The notes below the pieces were generated by a model. It saw only the letters and a list, made by a program, of their open reading frames with translations. It ran no database searches and was not told the origin of the DNA. Source: an uncultured bacterium (GTDB lineage Bacteria > Elusimicrobiota > Elusimicrobia > Elusimicrobiales > Elusimicrobiaceae). From it: a stretch of DNA of 64,000 nucleotides. The stretch covers positions 124,001 to 188,000 of the forward strand of contig CASEWB010000006.1 of the NCBI GenBank assembly GCA_949291545.1, given 5' to 3'. The translations under genes were made by a program, and so were the position numbers. Shown here one piece after another: positions 52,682-60,778 of the stretch; the first letter of the stretch is position 1; every line of letters begins with the position of its first letter.

Positions 52682-53908
52682 TTAAGAAATTTGTACGGAA
52701 ATGGTTCTGTCAACAAACCGATGGCGGACAATCTCAAACTCCAAAAAATCGCCGGGCTGAACATCTGGAAAAAGGTTTTCCGCGTGGGACGCTTCAAAAG
52801 GTTCCGGATAGCGGGGCAAATACACTTTATGCAGCAAAGTCCCGTCCGCCGCAAAATGGTGCACCCAACCCACCGTTTCCCCTGCATTTAACGTAAGCAC
52901 GGTGCGCCCGTATAATTGGAAAGAAAACGTAGCTTTCAGTTTTTGTTCATAATTTCCAATCAGCCACTCCAGCGCCTTGCGTGCCGGCACGGCAAACACC
53001 AGCCCCATCGCCGGGTCGTGCCCGCTGTAAATCCCCGCCACACGGCCTTCCTGGTTCAATACCGGGCTGCCGCACAAGCCATTAAAATCGGTTGAAACAT
53101 CCGGGCTGTCCATCACAATTTTGAACCCTTTGGCGTGTTTGACGGTTAATTCGTCCACCCGGGCAAACCCATCCGAAGCATAAGGCGTGCCCCACACCAC
53201 CAATTCCTCCCCGGCAGCAGTTTCCGCGCTGGCCACTTTCAGCGGGCGCGCATGTTTGGCGGCGGCAGGCGGAAGCTCGATAATGGCCGCATCGGGAGCG
53301 TTTAAACCATACGAGCCCGTAGCATTTACCACCACCCCGTTATAAAGGACCGGCTTTCCCTGTTCGTCATACATTCTAACCGACATTACATTGCCTGCAT
53401 GCCCCACCACATGGTAGGACACCACCGCATACAGCTTGCCCGACCCGCTGCGCACCACAAAGCCGCTGCCCATCAATTCCCCCGTAGCACGGCCAATCAC
53501 TTCCACCAGCGACTGGCGAATGTGCTTTTCCGTTTGCTGCAAAGGCGTAAGCGCCGCGGTTTTGGCCGCCTGCGCACGCTGGGCAACCAAACGTTCCAGC
53601 TGGGCGGCCTGCTGGGCAGAGATAACAGAACCCGGTTCCGGCAGGCGGGACGGCTTTTGTTGGGAAGCCTCCGGCAGTTGGGCTTGTGCAGCCAGTACCT
53701 GCGGGGCCGCCGATACAACCGGAGGAACCTGCACAGCAGCCGGGCGGGTTTTGCCCACAGCCGGCGGCACATACCGCAGCGGGGATTTCACCGTCACCTG
53801 CCGAGACGTGCTAGCCAAACCGTTCCATAATTGCTTAGAAGGAAGTTTCTGCGCAAAAAGGGAAGCTGCACTGCATACACAACACACTAGGATAAGTAGG
53901 GTTCTCAT
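52682..53908 (-). CDS. Exported trypsin-fold protease with a Cys nucleophile
   Basis: The 408-residue protein has a signal peptide (ending SLFAQ), a Pro/Ala/Gln-rich segment to about 130, then a chymotrypsin-fold domain. His is in VSYHVVG (H166), Asp in APDAAIIEL (D206), and the nucleophile motif reads GLCGSPVLN, with Cys279 where serine enzymes have GDSGGP. A C-terminal domain of about 90 residues (VLTLNAGETVGWVHHF) follows. It probably works in the periplasm or at the surface. The start at 53908 is supported by a -10 box 6 nt upstream. It is divergent from lptF. Confidence 0.8.
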   Translation of the reverse strand: MRTLLILVCCVCSAASLFAQKLPSKQLWNGLASTSRQVTVKSPLRYVPPAVGKTRPAAVQVPPVVSAAPQVLAAQAQLPEASQQKPSRLPEPGSVISAQQAAQLERLVAQRAQAAKTAALTPLQQTEKHIRQSLVEVIGRATGELMGSGFVVRSGSGKLYAVVSYHVVGHAGNVMSVRMYDEQGKPVLYNGVVVNATGSYGLNAPDAAIIELPPAAAKHARPLKVASAETAAGEELVVWGTPYASDGFARVDELTVKHAKGFKIVMDSPDVSTDFNGLCGSPVLNQEGRVAGIYSGHDPAMGLVFAVPARKALEWLIGNYEQKLKATFSFQLYGRTVLTLNAGETVGWVHHFAADGTLLHKVYLPRYPEPFEASHAENLFPDVQPGDFLEFEIVRHRFVDRTISVQIS

Positions 53909-53920
53909 ATTTTTATTATA
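53909..53920 (-). promoter_or_regulatory. -10 box of the trypsin-fold gene, leaderless type
   Basis: Minus strand TATAAT (53915-53920), then AAAAAT and ATG. TTGACC lies 24 nt further up, too far for a standard -35. Confidence 0.6.
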
Positions 53921-54015
53921 CCGACATTGGCCCCTTCCTGCCAGGGTCAAAAGGCCCAACCCTGCACTGGGCCTGGGCCCAGGTTGTAATTTGTCTTCCT
54001 GGCAAGGCGATATTT

Positions 54016-54031
54016 TGTTAGAATAAGATAT
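54016..54031 (+). promoter_or_regulatory. Extended -10 of lptF-lptG, leaderless type
   Basis: TGTTAGAAT (54016-54024), then AAGATAT (7 nt) and ATG at 54032. No Shine-Dalgarno. Confidence 0.65.
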
Positions 54032-55126
54032 ATGCGTATCGGCATTTTTACCAAATACATAGCCAAAAGCCTCCTAACGTTCTTTTTGGGCGTATTGGGG
54101 ATACTGACGTTTGTTATTTTTATGAACCAGTTTATCCGCATTTTGGATATGGCTATGACCTACGGAACCAGCTGGAGCTGGGTGGCTTCTTCGTTGCTCA
54201 ATGTTTTGCCGGACGTATTTTGCTTAAGCGCGCCGATGGCCTTCCAAATTGCCATTTTGCTGACTTTGACCAATATGAGCGAACACGGCGAACTGATTGC
54301 TTTGCGTGCGGCGGGATTTTCGTTCAAAGAAATAATCCGGCCGCTTTTAATTTGTGCGGTATCGCTGTCGGTAATTTTGGTTATTATGAGCAACTGGTTC
54401 ACCCCGCGCAGCTACAAACGCCTGTTGGACCGCCGCGCCGAAGCCCGCAGCAAAATAACAAAAGTAAATTTGGAACCTAAAACTTTTTTAAATTTGGGCG
54501 AGTGGGATTTGTATTTGGAAAGCTTGGATAAACACACCGACGTAGCCCGCCAAATACACCTAATTAAACGCAACGACGAAGGCGCCCTAAGCACCAAGGT
54601 AAATGCGGCCAGCGGCAAAGTAATTTTAAGTGATACCGCCATCGGCCTGCAGCTGGAAGACGGCCAAATGCAGCGCCTGGACGAAAAAGACCCAACCTCT
54701 TTCATTGCCGCCAATTTTGACAGATATGTAATGAGCATTTCCTTGCTCAAAGAACAGTTCCGCCGCCTGCGCGTGGGGGAAATGTCCACCACCAAGTTGC
54801 TGCGCCGTATGCGTCAGCTGCCGCTGGACCAGGAAACCATTAACGAATACCGCACCGAAATCAGTATGCGCAATGTGCTGGCTTTATCCCCCATTGTGTT
54901 GCTGTTTGTCAGCTGCCCGATTGGTTTTTCTTTCGGCAAACGCACCAACAAAGGTTGGGGGATGTTGTGCAGTGTAATTATCATTTTTACGTTTTATTTA
55001 CTCATGACGCTCGGCTTATCCTTGGGTAAAAAGTATGGCTGGATTGCCTATCCGGGCCCGTGGCTGCCCATTGTGGCCGGAATTTTTGCCGCCAAATACC
55101 TGTGGAAAAAGAGGTTAAACATCTGA
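54032..55126 (+). CDS. lptF: LPS export ABC permease LptF
   Basis: LptF and LptG form the membrane part of the LptB2FG transporter that lifts LPS from the inner membrane to the LptC/A bridge. The 364 residues follow the YjgP/YjgQ pattern: three N-terminal helices, EHGELIALRAAGFSFKEIIR, a large periplasmic beta-jellyroll, three C-terminal helices. The stop overlaps the lptG start (TGATG). Which of the pair is F or G is assigned by order only. Confidence 0.9.
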   Translation: MRIGIFTKYIAKSLLTFFLGVLGILTFVIFMNQFIRILDMAMTYGTSWSWVASSLLNVLPDVFCLSAPMAFQIAILLTLTNMSEHGELIALRAAGFSFKEIIRPLLICAVSLSVILVIMSNWFTPRSYKRLLDRRAEARSKITKVNLEPKTFLNLGEWDLYLESLDKHTDVARQIHLIKRNDEGALSTKVNAASGKVILSDTAIGLQLEDGQMQRLDEKDPTSFIAANFDRYVMSISLLKEQFRRLRVGEMSTTKLLRRMRQLPLDQETINEYRTEISMRNVLALSPIVLLFVSCPIGFSFGKRTNKGWGMLCSVIIIFTFYLLMTLGLSLGKKYGWIAYPGPWLPIVAGIFAAKYLWKKRLNI

Positions 55127-56208
55127 TGCGGATTTATTTCTATATTGCCCGCAAGTTTTGGGGTCCGTTTTTCTTTGCGCTGGGGGTATTTACCACCTTG
55201 GTTGTGCTAGGGGATACCTTTGAAAAAATGAAAAACCTCGGCAACGGAACCACCACTATGCTGGATTTGCTTTCTTATTCGCTTACAACCTTCCCTAACT
55301 GGCTGGCTACCATTATGCCGGTGGCGTGCTTACTGGGGGCCATTTCCGTCATTTCGGAAATGGTGGCCAACGGGGAATGGACCGCTTGCGTGGCGGGCGG
55401 GTTTGCCCCGCGGCAATTATTTAAGCCCGTGGTGAGCTGCATTTTGTTGGTGGTCCTGCTTACCATGGCCCTGCAGGAATTTGTCATTCCGCCCCTAAAC
55501 GCCAAGTCCGCCTTAATTTATAATACCCGCATCAACCCTACGGAATCTTTCCACCCCGGCACCGAGCAAGATGTTATTTTAAAAGTTTCCCCCAACCAAA
55601 TGCTCTTTGCCAAAGAAGTCAACCTAAAAAGCGGCACTATGAACCGCGTATCCTTAGATACTTATGATGCCGGGTGGGATATTGCCCACCAAATTGTAGC
55701 GGACCAAATGGTGTGGGACCCAAATACGGAAAGCTGGCTCTTTTCCAACGGGGTGCGCCGCACTTTTTTGGACCCGATGGACACCACCGAACAATCGTTT
55801 GAAACGGCAGAATCGCCCGTAAGCCTAAAACCGGCCGAAATGGCGGTGGACCGCACAGACAACAAATTGCTCAGTATTCGGGAATTATACAAACGCATTC
55901 ACTTTTTTAAACGCAGCGGCCTGGCTTCTTATTCGGCCCAAACGATGCTGCAATCCAAACTGGCCACGCCGTTTGTCACACTGATTATGTGCCTGCTAGG
56001 AATGCCGTTTGCTATTAGTATGCGCCGCAAAAGCAAAATTTTAAACATCATTGCTTCACTCGTTATTGCGTTTACCTTTTGGTGGCTGATTTCTATGTTT
56101 ACTTCCATTGGGGAAAATGGCTACATCAATCCGTTCCTGGCCGGCTGGGGGCCGGTGTTGTTCTTCTCGGTAGTGGTATTTTTTGAATTTAAATGGCTCA
56201 AGTTATAA
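55126..56208 (+). CDS. lptG: LPS export ABC permease LptG
   Basis: The 360-residue partner has the same six-helix plus jellyroll layout. Conserved points are ANGEWTACVAGGFAPRQLFK and, at the C-terminus, LGMPFAISMRRKSK. AGAGG lies before the ATG within lptF. LptB, LptC, LptA and LptD are not in the window. Confidence 0.9.
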   Translation: MRIYFYIARKFWGPFFFALGVFTTLVVLGDTFEKMKNLGNGTTTMLDLLSYSLTTFPNWLATIMPVACLLGAISVISEMVANGEWTACVAGGFAPRQLFKPVVSCILLVVLLTMALQEFVIPPLNAKSALIYNTRINPTESFHPGTEQDVILKVSPNQMLFAKEVNLKSGTMNRVSLDTYDAGWDIAHQIVADQMVWDPNTESWLFSNGVRRTFLDPMDTTEQSFETAESPVSLKPAEMAVDRTDNKLLSIRELYKRIHFFKRSGLASYSAQTMLQSKLATPFVTLIMCLLGMPFAISMRRKSKILNIIASLVIAFTFWWLISMFTSIGENGYINPFLAGWGPVLFFSVVVFFEFKWLKL

Positions 56209-56224
56209 GCCTTATATTTCTTTT

Positions 56225-56249
56225 CCCCGGCCCAAAGGCCGGGTTTTTT
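56225..56249 (+). terminator. Intrinsic terminator of lptF-lptG
   Basis: CCCGGCC / GGCCGGG, 4-nt loop, TTTTTT. Confidence 0.92.
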
Positions 56250-56264
56250 ATGCTGTTTAAGCAC

Positions 56265-56298
56265 AAAAAACGCCGCCTGTTTTTACAGGCGGCGTTTT
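56265..56298 (-). terminator. Intrinsic terminator after the receiver-domain gene
   Basis: 13-bp stem AAACGCCGCCTGT / ACAGGCGGCGTTT, 4-nt loop, TTTTTTGTGC on the minus strand. Confidence 0.93.
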
Positions 56299-56315
56299 AA
56301 ATTTATCCAAACAGC

Positions 56316-56675
56316 TCAGTGCGACAAACGGTGAATGGCCGACAGCAATTCGTCCGTATCAAACGGTTTATACAGCACGCCGTCCGCCCCCAAACGCTGG
56401 GCTTCCGCCAGAATGGTATCCTGCCTCAGGCCCGTTACAATCAGCACTTTTACCTGCGGCATATGTTTTTTGAGTTTAGCTAAAATATCCAAACCATTCT
56501 CCGTCGGAAAGAAAATATCCAGCAAAATAAGCCCCACCCCGCTTCCGTCCAGCTTGGAAAACAGCTCCGCAGAACCATTTGCTTCAAACGCTACTTCAAA
56601 ACCGGACGACTCCAGCACGTTCTTAATGGCCGAACGCAAAATTACGGAATCATCCACTAATGCAATTTTTAACAT
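56316..56675 (-). CDS. Single-domain response regulator (CheY-like)
   Basis: The 119 residues are one receiver domain and nothing else. Acidic pair D8/D9, phosphorylation site D53 (LLDIFFP), T81 and K103 (YKPF) are all present. It would act by protein contact after phosphorylation, as CheY or PilG do. No kinase lies nearby. A pilus role is possible but not shown. AGAGGAG precedes the ATG; the gene starts 9 nt after the phosphohexomutase stop. Confidence 0.92.
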   Translation of the reverse strand: MLKIALVDDSVILRSAIKNVLESSGFEVAFEANGSAELFSKLDGSGVGLILLDIFFPTENGLDILAKLKKHMPQVKVLIVTGLRQDTILAEAQRLGADGVLYKPFDTDELLSAIHRLSH

Positions 56676-56684
56676 GAACTCCTC

Positions 56685-58094
56685 TTATTTCTGATACGGG
56701 GCGGCTAATTTCTCCCCAAAATCCAACAGCGCCTGTGTATCTTTTTTGGTGGCGCTTTCTGCATAAATACGCAACAGCGGCTCCGTGCCGGAAGGGCGCA
56801 AAAGCAGCCATTCGTCGTTTTCAAAAACAATTTTAAGCCCGTCAAAAGTCAACGTTTCGGCTATGCGGCGGCCATTTACTTTTTTAGGCAATTTTTTGCG
56901 CATTTTCTCGGCCATAACAGCTTTATCCACCGGTTTGGAAAGGGGCAAGTCCTTGCGCATATAGACGGACGCGCCATATTCCTGCGCTACCGCGGCGCAC
57001 AGCTCGCTGGCTTTTTTGCCGGAAGACGCCATAATATCCAAAAAGGCTAAGGCTACGGTCAGCCCGTCACGGTCCGGCAGATTGCCTTTCCAGGCGAACC
57101 CGCCCGATTCTTCCACGCCAAAGGCCACATCGTCCAAATTCATTCGTTCGGCTACATTTTTAAAGCCTACGCCAACTTCTTCAAACAGCATTTCGTATTT
57201 GCGGGCAATACGCTTTAGCAAGTAGCCCATAGAAACCGTCTGCACGATTTTGCCTTTTAGCTTTTTGTATTTAATCAAATAATGGCACAGCACAGCGGCA
57301 ATTACACACGGGGTAAGGTAAGTGCCTTTTTCGTCCACCAGGGCCACGCGGTCGCCGTCGCCATCAAAAGCAATTCCCAAAGCGGCTTTCTTTTCCACCA
57401 CGGTCTTTTTAAGCAGGGCCAAGTTTTTTTCCACCGGTTCCGGCTGGCCTCCGCCAAAAGTAGGTTCGTGCTCGGAATGGAGGGCAACCACCTGTTTGGC
57501 CGGCAGGAATTTTTCCAGATATCCGGAGGCGGAACCGTACATATAATCGATAACCACTTTGGACTTGAACGCCTTTAACTTTTTGGCGTTCACATGGGCG
57601 GCTACATATTTAAAATAAACATCGGTCAAATCTTTTTGTTCCGCTTTTTGTCCATACAGGAACAAAACAGAGTTTTGGTCTATAAATTCCTCTACTTCCT
57701 TTGTTACGCGTGCCGAAGCGGATCCGCCCGCCAACTTGATTTTAATACCATTATAATAGGCCGGGTTATGGCTGGCGGTAACCATAATGCTCATCCAAAA
57801 TTTGCTTAGGCTCAGGCACGCCGCCACCGGCGTAGAAATGGGACAGGAAGACAAGGTGACATCAATTTTATTGGAACGGAAAATGCTGGCAATGTCCGCC
57901 GCAAACAGGTCCGACATAAAACGGCGGTCATATCCCACAAAAATTTTAGGCAGTTTGCCGTCCTCGCCGCTGGGGGCATTTACGTTAATATAATCGGCCA
58001 ACGCCTGTGCCAAACGGCGCACGTTTTCGAACGTAACGTCCCACGCAATCACCCCTCTCCAACCGTCGGTTCCGAATTTAATCTCAGCTGCCAT
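56685..58094 (-). CDS. Phosphoglucomutase/phosphomannomutase
   Basis: The 469-residue alpha-D-phosphohexomutase shifts phosphate between C1 and C6 of hexoses, feeding glycan and LPS synthesis. Motifs are TDGWRG, the phosphoserine loop VTASHNPAYYNG, metal site DGDGDRVAL, sugar-binding VEESGGF and phosphate-binding RPSGTEPLLRIY. GGGAG marks the start at 58094. The receiver-domain gene follows in the same unit. Confidence 0.93.
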   Translation of the reverse strand: MAAEIKFGTDGWRGVIAWDVTFENVRRLAQALADYINVNAPSGEDGKLPKIFVGYDRRFMSDLFAADIASIFRSNKIDVTLSSCPISTPVAACLSLSKFWMSIMVTASHNPAYYNGIKIKLAGGSASARVTKEVEEFIDQNSVLFLYGQKAEQKDLTDVYFKYVAAHVNAKKLKAFKSKVVIDYMYGSASGYLEKFLPAKQVVALHSEHEPTFGGGQPEPVEKNLALLKKTVVEKKAALGIAFDGDGDRVALVDEKGTYLTPCVIAAVLCHYLIKYKKLKGKIVQTVSMGYLLKRIARKYEMLFEEVGVGFKNVAERMNLDDVAFGVEESGGFAWKGNLPDRDGLTVALAFLDIMASSGKKASELCAAVAQEYGASVYMRKDLPLSKPVDKAVMAEKMRKKLPKKVNGRRIAETLTFDGLKIVFENDEWLLLRPSGTEPLLRIYAESATKKDTQALLDFGEKLAAPYQK

Positions 58095-58214
58095 ACACTC
58101 TCCCGTGAAAAAGGTAAACTTCCTCTGCTTTGGCAATCCCCGTACTTATAACAAACACCTGGCCGGGCTTGTTTATTTCATTCCTGCCGCCGGCTGGCCC
58201 ATCAAAAGAAAAAG

Positions 58215-58558
58215 TGGAGGTGGGGGGATTCGCACCCCCGTCCGAACATCCTCTCCAACCGGGCACTACAAGTTTAGCTTCGCTAGAGTAACCGCAAGCT
58301 AAGCGCGAAGCGGCACGCCTGCGGTTTGGTTCGTGGGTCTTAGGCAAAGCCGGACGAACCGCGCCCGCTTTGCCGCATTCCATATAATAACCGCAGTCCT
58401 TTAGCGTATGGAAGACACCAAAGGCGCGGTGGGACTAAGCGTTAGCCCAAGCGACTTGATTGTCGTTAGTTATTTGTTTGGCCCTATTTTAGCCGGCCTG
58501 GCCAACCGGCACTTGCTCCCGGGCGGCAACAGATACCCGTCGAATCTATTACACCCCC
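58215..58558 (-). ncRNA. ssrA: Transfer-messenger RNA (tmRNA)
   Basis: The 5' end GGGGGTGTAATAGATTCGAC and the 3' T-arm (GGGGG-TGCGAAT-CCCCC) with acceptor strand CACCTCC plus A are diagnostic. The seven-pair acceptor helix has one G-U. CCA is not encoded. The tag frame reads TNDNQVAWANA then TAG, near 58432-58470. tmRNA frees stalled ribosomes and tags the broken peptide for ClpXP/ClpC-type proteases. A T-rich stretch (TTTTTCTTTT) follows the 3' end. No SmpB gene is in the window. Confidence 0.95.
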
Positions 58559-58601
58559 GTTATATACGGAAATTGTCAAAGAACGCTTTCGATAAATTAG
58601 C

Positions 58602-58629
58602 ATTATATTGTATCATTTTCTTATAACAA
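58602..58629 (-). promoter_or_regulatory. Probable tmRNA promoter
   Basis: Minus strand: TTGTTA (58624-58629), 16 nt, TATAAT (58602-58607). Transcription would start about 35-40 nt before the mature 5' end. It overlaps the leader of the divergent nuclease gene. Confidence 0.5.
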
Positions 58630-58655
58630 TTTTACGCGCCAAAGGCAATACAAAT

Positions 58656-59066
58656 ATGTATTTAACCACCAAACCTACCGTGTATTTGATTGACGGGCTG
58701 AACTTGGTCCGCAGTTTTTTGTATGAATTTGCCCGTACGGAAGAAGAAGTGACGGAGGATTTCCTCGATTTTTTAAGCGAAATTTCGCAAGACGAACACT
58801 ACGCCATGCACCAGTACGAAGTGATTTTTGACGGTTCTTTCCGCCCGATAGGGCCCTTGTACCGCGGCGGCGTGCATATTTCGTTTTCGGAGGAGGACTC
58901 GGCCGACCAAATTATCTACGAACGCGCGGGGTTCTTAAGCCAAAGCGGCACGCGCGTAATTGCCGTAACAGACGACCGGCAACTCCAAACGGCCCTGAAA
59001 AGCCTGGGGGTAAAAACGCTTTTCTGCCGGAAATTCTACAACGGGCTGAAAACTTTCGATAAATAA
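58656..59066 (+). CDS. NYN-domain nuclease, YacP/Rae1-like
   Basis: The 136-residue protein has the NYN/PIN fold: acidic residue in LIDGLNLVRSF, EVIFDGSFRP, the SEEDSADQIIYERA stretch and AVTDDRQLQTAL. The order of these resembles YacP (Rae1) of Bacillus, an endonuclease that cuts mRNA in the ribosomal A site. The start MYLTTKP at 58656 has AAAGG 10 nt upstream; an earlier in-frame ATG at 58608 lies in the tmRNA promoter. It is divergent from tmRNA. Confidence 0.8.
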   Translation: MYLTTKPTVYLIDGLNLVRSFLYEFARTEEEVTEDFLDFLSEISQDEHYAMHQYEVIFDGSFRPIGPLYRGGVHISFSEEDSADQIIYERAGFLSQSGTRVIAVTDDRQLQTALKSLGVKTLFCRKFYNGLKTFDK

Positions 59067-59108
59067 TTTGCTCTCTTGCATAAAAAGAGTGCAAAGGTCG
59101 TAAATTTT

Positions 59109-59117
59109 TGTTAAAAT
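59109..59117 (+). promoter_or_regulatory. Extended -10 of tRNA-Leu
   Basis: TGTTAAAAT, 12 nt before the mature tRNA 5' end. Confidence 0.55.
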
Positions 59118-59129
59118 AATTGCATAAGA

Positions 59130-59212
59130 GGGCTGGTGGCGGAATGGCAGACGCGACAGACTTAAAATCTGTTGACCGCAAGGTCGTGGGGGTTCAAGTC
59201 CCCCCCTGCCCA
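59130..59212 (+). tRNA. tRNA-Leu (anticodon UAA)
   Basis: Class II tRNA with a long variable arm. D-arm GCGGAATGGCAGACGC, anticodon stem ACAGA/TCTGT around CTTAAAA (anticodon TAA at 59163-59165), and T-arm GGGGG-TTCAAGT-CCCCC are clear. Acceptor GGGCTGG pairs with CCTGCCC except for a T-T at the fifth pair. CCA is not encoded. Confidence 0.95.
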
Positions 59213-59256
59213 CTTACAACTTCCTGCCATTCAATCTAACCCACCGGTTAACAAGT

Positions 59257-59925
59257 ATGTTAGAAGACATCAACCGTACCCTTGCTAAATGCTTTGATTG
59301 GGTTAGCACCGTTTTGCCTTTAGGGCTTAAATTTTTTGCCATTGCCGTAGCGGCGGCCGCCGTGTTTTTATTTTTCGATTTGCGCACCTTGGGAGTGCTT
59401 TGTTTATTGGCGGGTTGTTTCTGCGCGTATTTCTTCCGCGACCCGAAACGCGAAACCGTATTTGCCGAAGACGAAATTGCCTGCCCGGCGGACGGAACCG
59501 TCCTCTCCATCAAAACGGAAGACGACCCCAACTCCGTGGTCATTCGTATTTTCCTGTCTATTTTTGATGTACATATCCAACGCTCTACCGTAAGCGGCAA
59601 AACGGGTGAAATTTTTTACAACAAAGGCACTTTCCTGTTTGCCAACAACCCCGCCGCCGACAAAAACGAACGCAATTTAATTCAGCTCTTTAAAAACGGC
59701 GATCCCGCCAAATTTGCCCATGTGGAACAAATCACCGGTGCCATCGCCCGGCGCATTGAATGCTGGGTTAAACCGCAGCAGGAAATCAAAATCGGCGGGC
59801 ATCTGGGCTTAGTTCGCTTTGGGTCGCAAGTGGCGGTGTACCTGCCCAAAAACAATGTGCGCATTTTGGTAAAAGAAGGCCAAAAAGTGCAGGGCGGCAT
59901 TACCGTGTTGGGGCTGTGGAAATAG
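59257..59925 (+). CDS. psd: Phosphatidylserine decarboxylase proenzyme
   Basis: Psd makes phosphatidylethanolamine. The 222-residue proenzyme is of the short (archaeal-type) class, with two N-terminal hydrophobic helices, CPADGTVLSIK, the conserved FDVHIQRSTVSG and the self-cleavage site FGSQV (G189/S190), which yields the pyruvoyl group. No ribosome site is clear; it may share the tRNA-Leu transcript. pssA follows. Confidence 0.93.
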   Translation: MLEDINRTLAKCFDWVSTVLPLGLKFFAIAVAAAAVFLFFDLRTLGVLCLLAGCFCAYFFRDPKRETVFAEDEIACPADGTVLSIKTEDDPNSVVIRIFLSIFDVHIQRSTVSGKTGEIFYNKGTFLFANNPAADKNERNLIQLFKNGDPAKFAHVEQITGAIARRIECWVKPQQEIKIGGHLGLVRFGSQVAVYLPKNNVRILVKEGQKVQGGITVLGLWK

Positions 59926-59933
59926 AGGCATCT

Positions 59934-60728
59934 ATGCAAGAAGAAAACAAAGAAATTAAAGTTGTGGACCGCCTAAAACATACGGGAGCTATGACGGCGC
60001 CCTCCTTATTTACGTTAGGCAACTTAGCTTGTGGTTTTTTCTCTATCTTGGCGTCCGCACGCGGGAATTTCGTGCAAGCCGGCTGGTTGATTTTAGCCGC
60101 CGCGGTGTTTGATATGTTTGACGGGCGCATCGCGCGTATGCTGGACGCGGAAAGCGATTTCGGCGTGGAGATGGACTCTTTGGCAGACACGGTTTCGTTT
60201 TGCGCCGCGCCTGCTTTTTTAATGTACTTTTTTGTGCTTCATTTGCAACCCTTGTGGGGTGCGCCGATTGCGTGCGTATACACCTGCTTTGGCGTACTGC
60301 GCTTGGCCAAATTTAACGCCATGGCTCACGCCGGCGAAGGCTCCAAAAAGTATTTCTCCGGATTGCCTGTCCCGGCGCCGGCGGCGCTGCTTGCTTCTTT
60401 CGCTATTTCTTATTGCATCATGGAAGGCGACATTGGCGGACGCAATATCCACTTGCTGACGATTTACCTGCCGCACTTATACAATTTTGTATGGTTTGCC
60501 ATGCTGATTTTGTCGTTGTTAATGGTATCCAACATTCCGTATGCGGCTTTTAAAGCCAAACGCGAAAAACGCCTCAGTGTGTGGATGTTGCTGCTTATCG
60601 TATTTTTGGTGGTAATGTTAATCCGCTTCCCGCAGGACGTGATTTTTATCGTTTTCTCCCTGTATGTAATCTTTGGCCTGTTTGCCGTATTGTACCGAGC
60701 GTTCCGCGGCATTAAAGTAGAAAAATAG
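59934..60728 (+). CDS. pssA: CDP-diacylglycerol-serine O-phosphatidyltransferase
   Basis: PssA joins serine to CDP-diacylglycerol. The 264-residue membrane protein has the complete CDP-alcohol motif DG-x2-AR-x8-G-x3-D-x3-D (FDGRIARMLDAESDFGVEMD). About eight hydrophobic helices are seen. The start at 59934 is set by AGAGG; it follows psd by 8 nt, so the two steps to phosphatidylethanolamine are made together. Confidence 0.94.
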   Translation: MQEENKEIKVVDRLKHTGAMTAPSLFTLGNLACGFFSILASARGNFVQAGWLILAAAVFDMFDGRIARMLDAESDFGVEMDSLADTVSFCAAPAFLMYFFVLHLQPLWGAPIACVYTCFGVLRLAKFNAMAHAGEGSKKYFSGLPVPAPAALLASFAISYCIMEGDIGGRNIHLLTIYLPHLYNFVWFAMLILSLLMVSNIPYAAFKAKREKRLSVWMLLLIVFLVVMLIRFPQDVIFIVFSLYVIFGLFAVLYRAFRGIKVEK

Positions 60729-60746
60729 TTTTTAGTTATACACAGT

Positions 60747-60778
60747 AAACCCCCGCTCTTAATAAGCGGGGGTTTTAT
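60747..60778. terminator. Bidirectional terminator between pssA and prepilin D
   Basis: 11-bp stem AAACCCCCGCT / AGCGGGGGTTT, 7-nt loop, then TTATT. On the minus strand it sits at the TAA that ends the restored prepilin frame. Confidence 0.85.
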
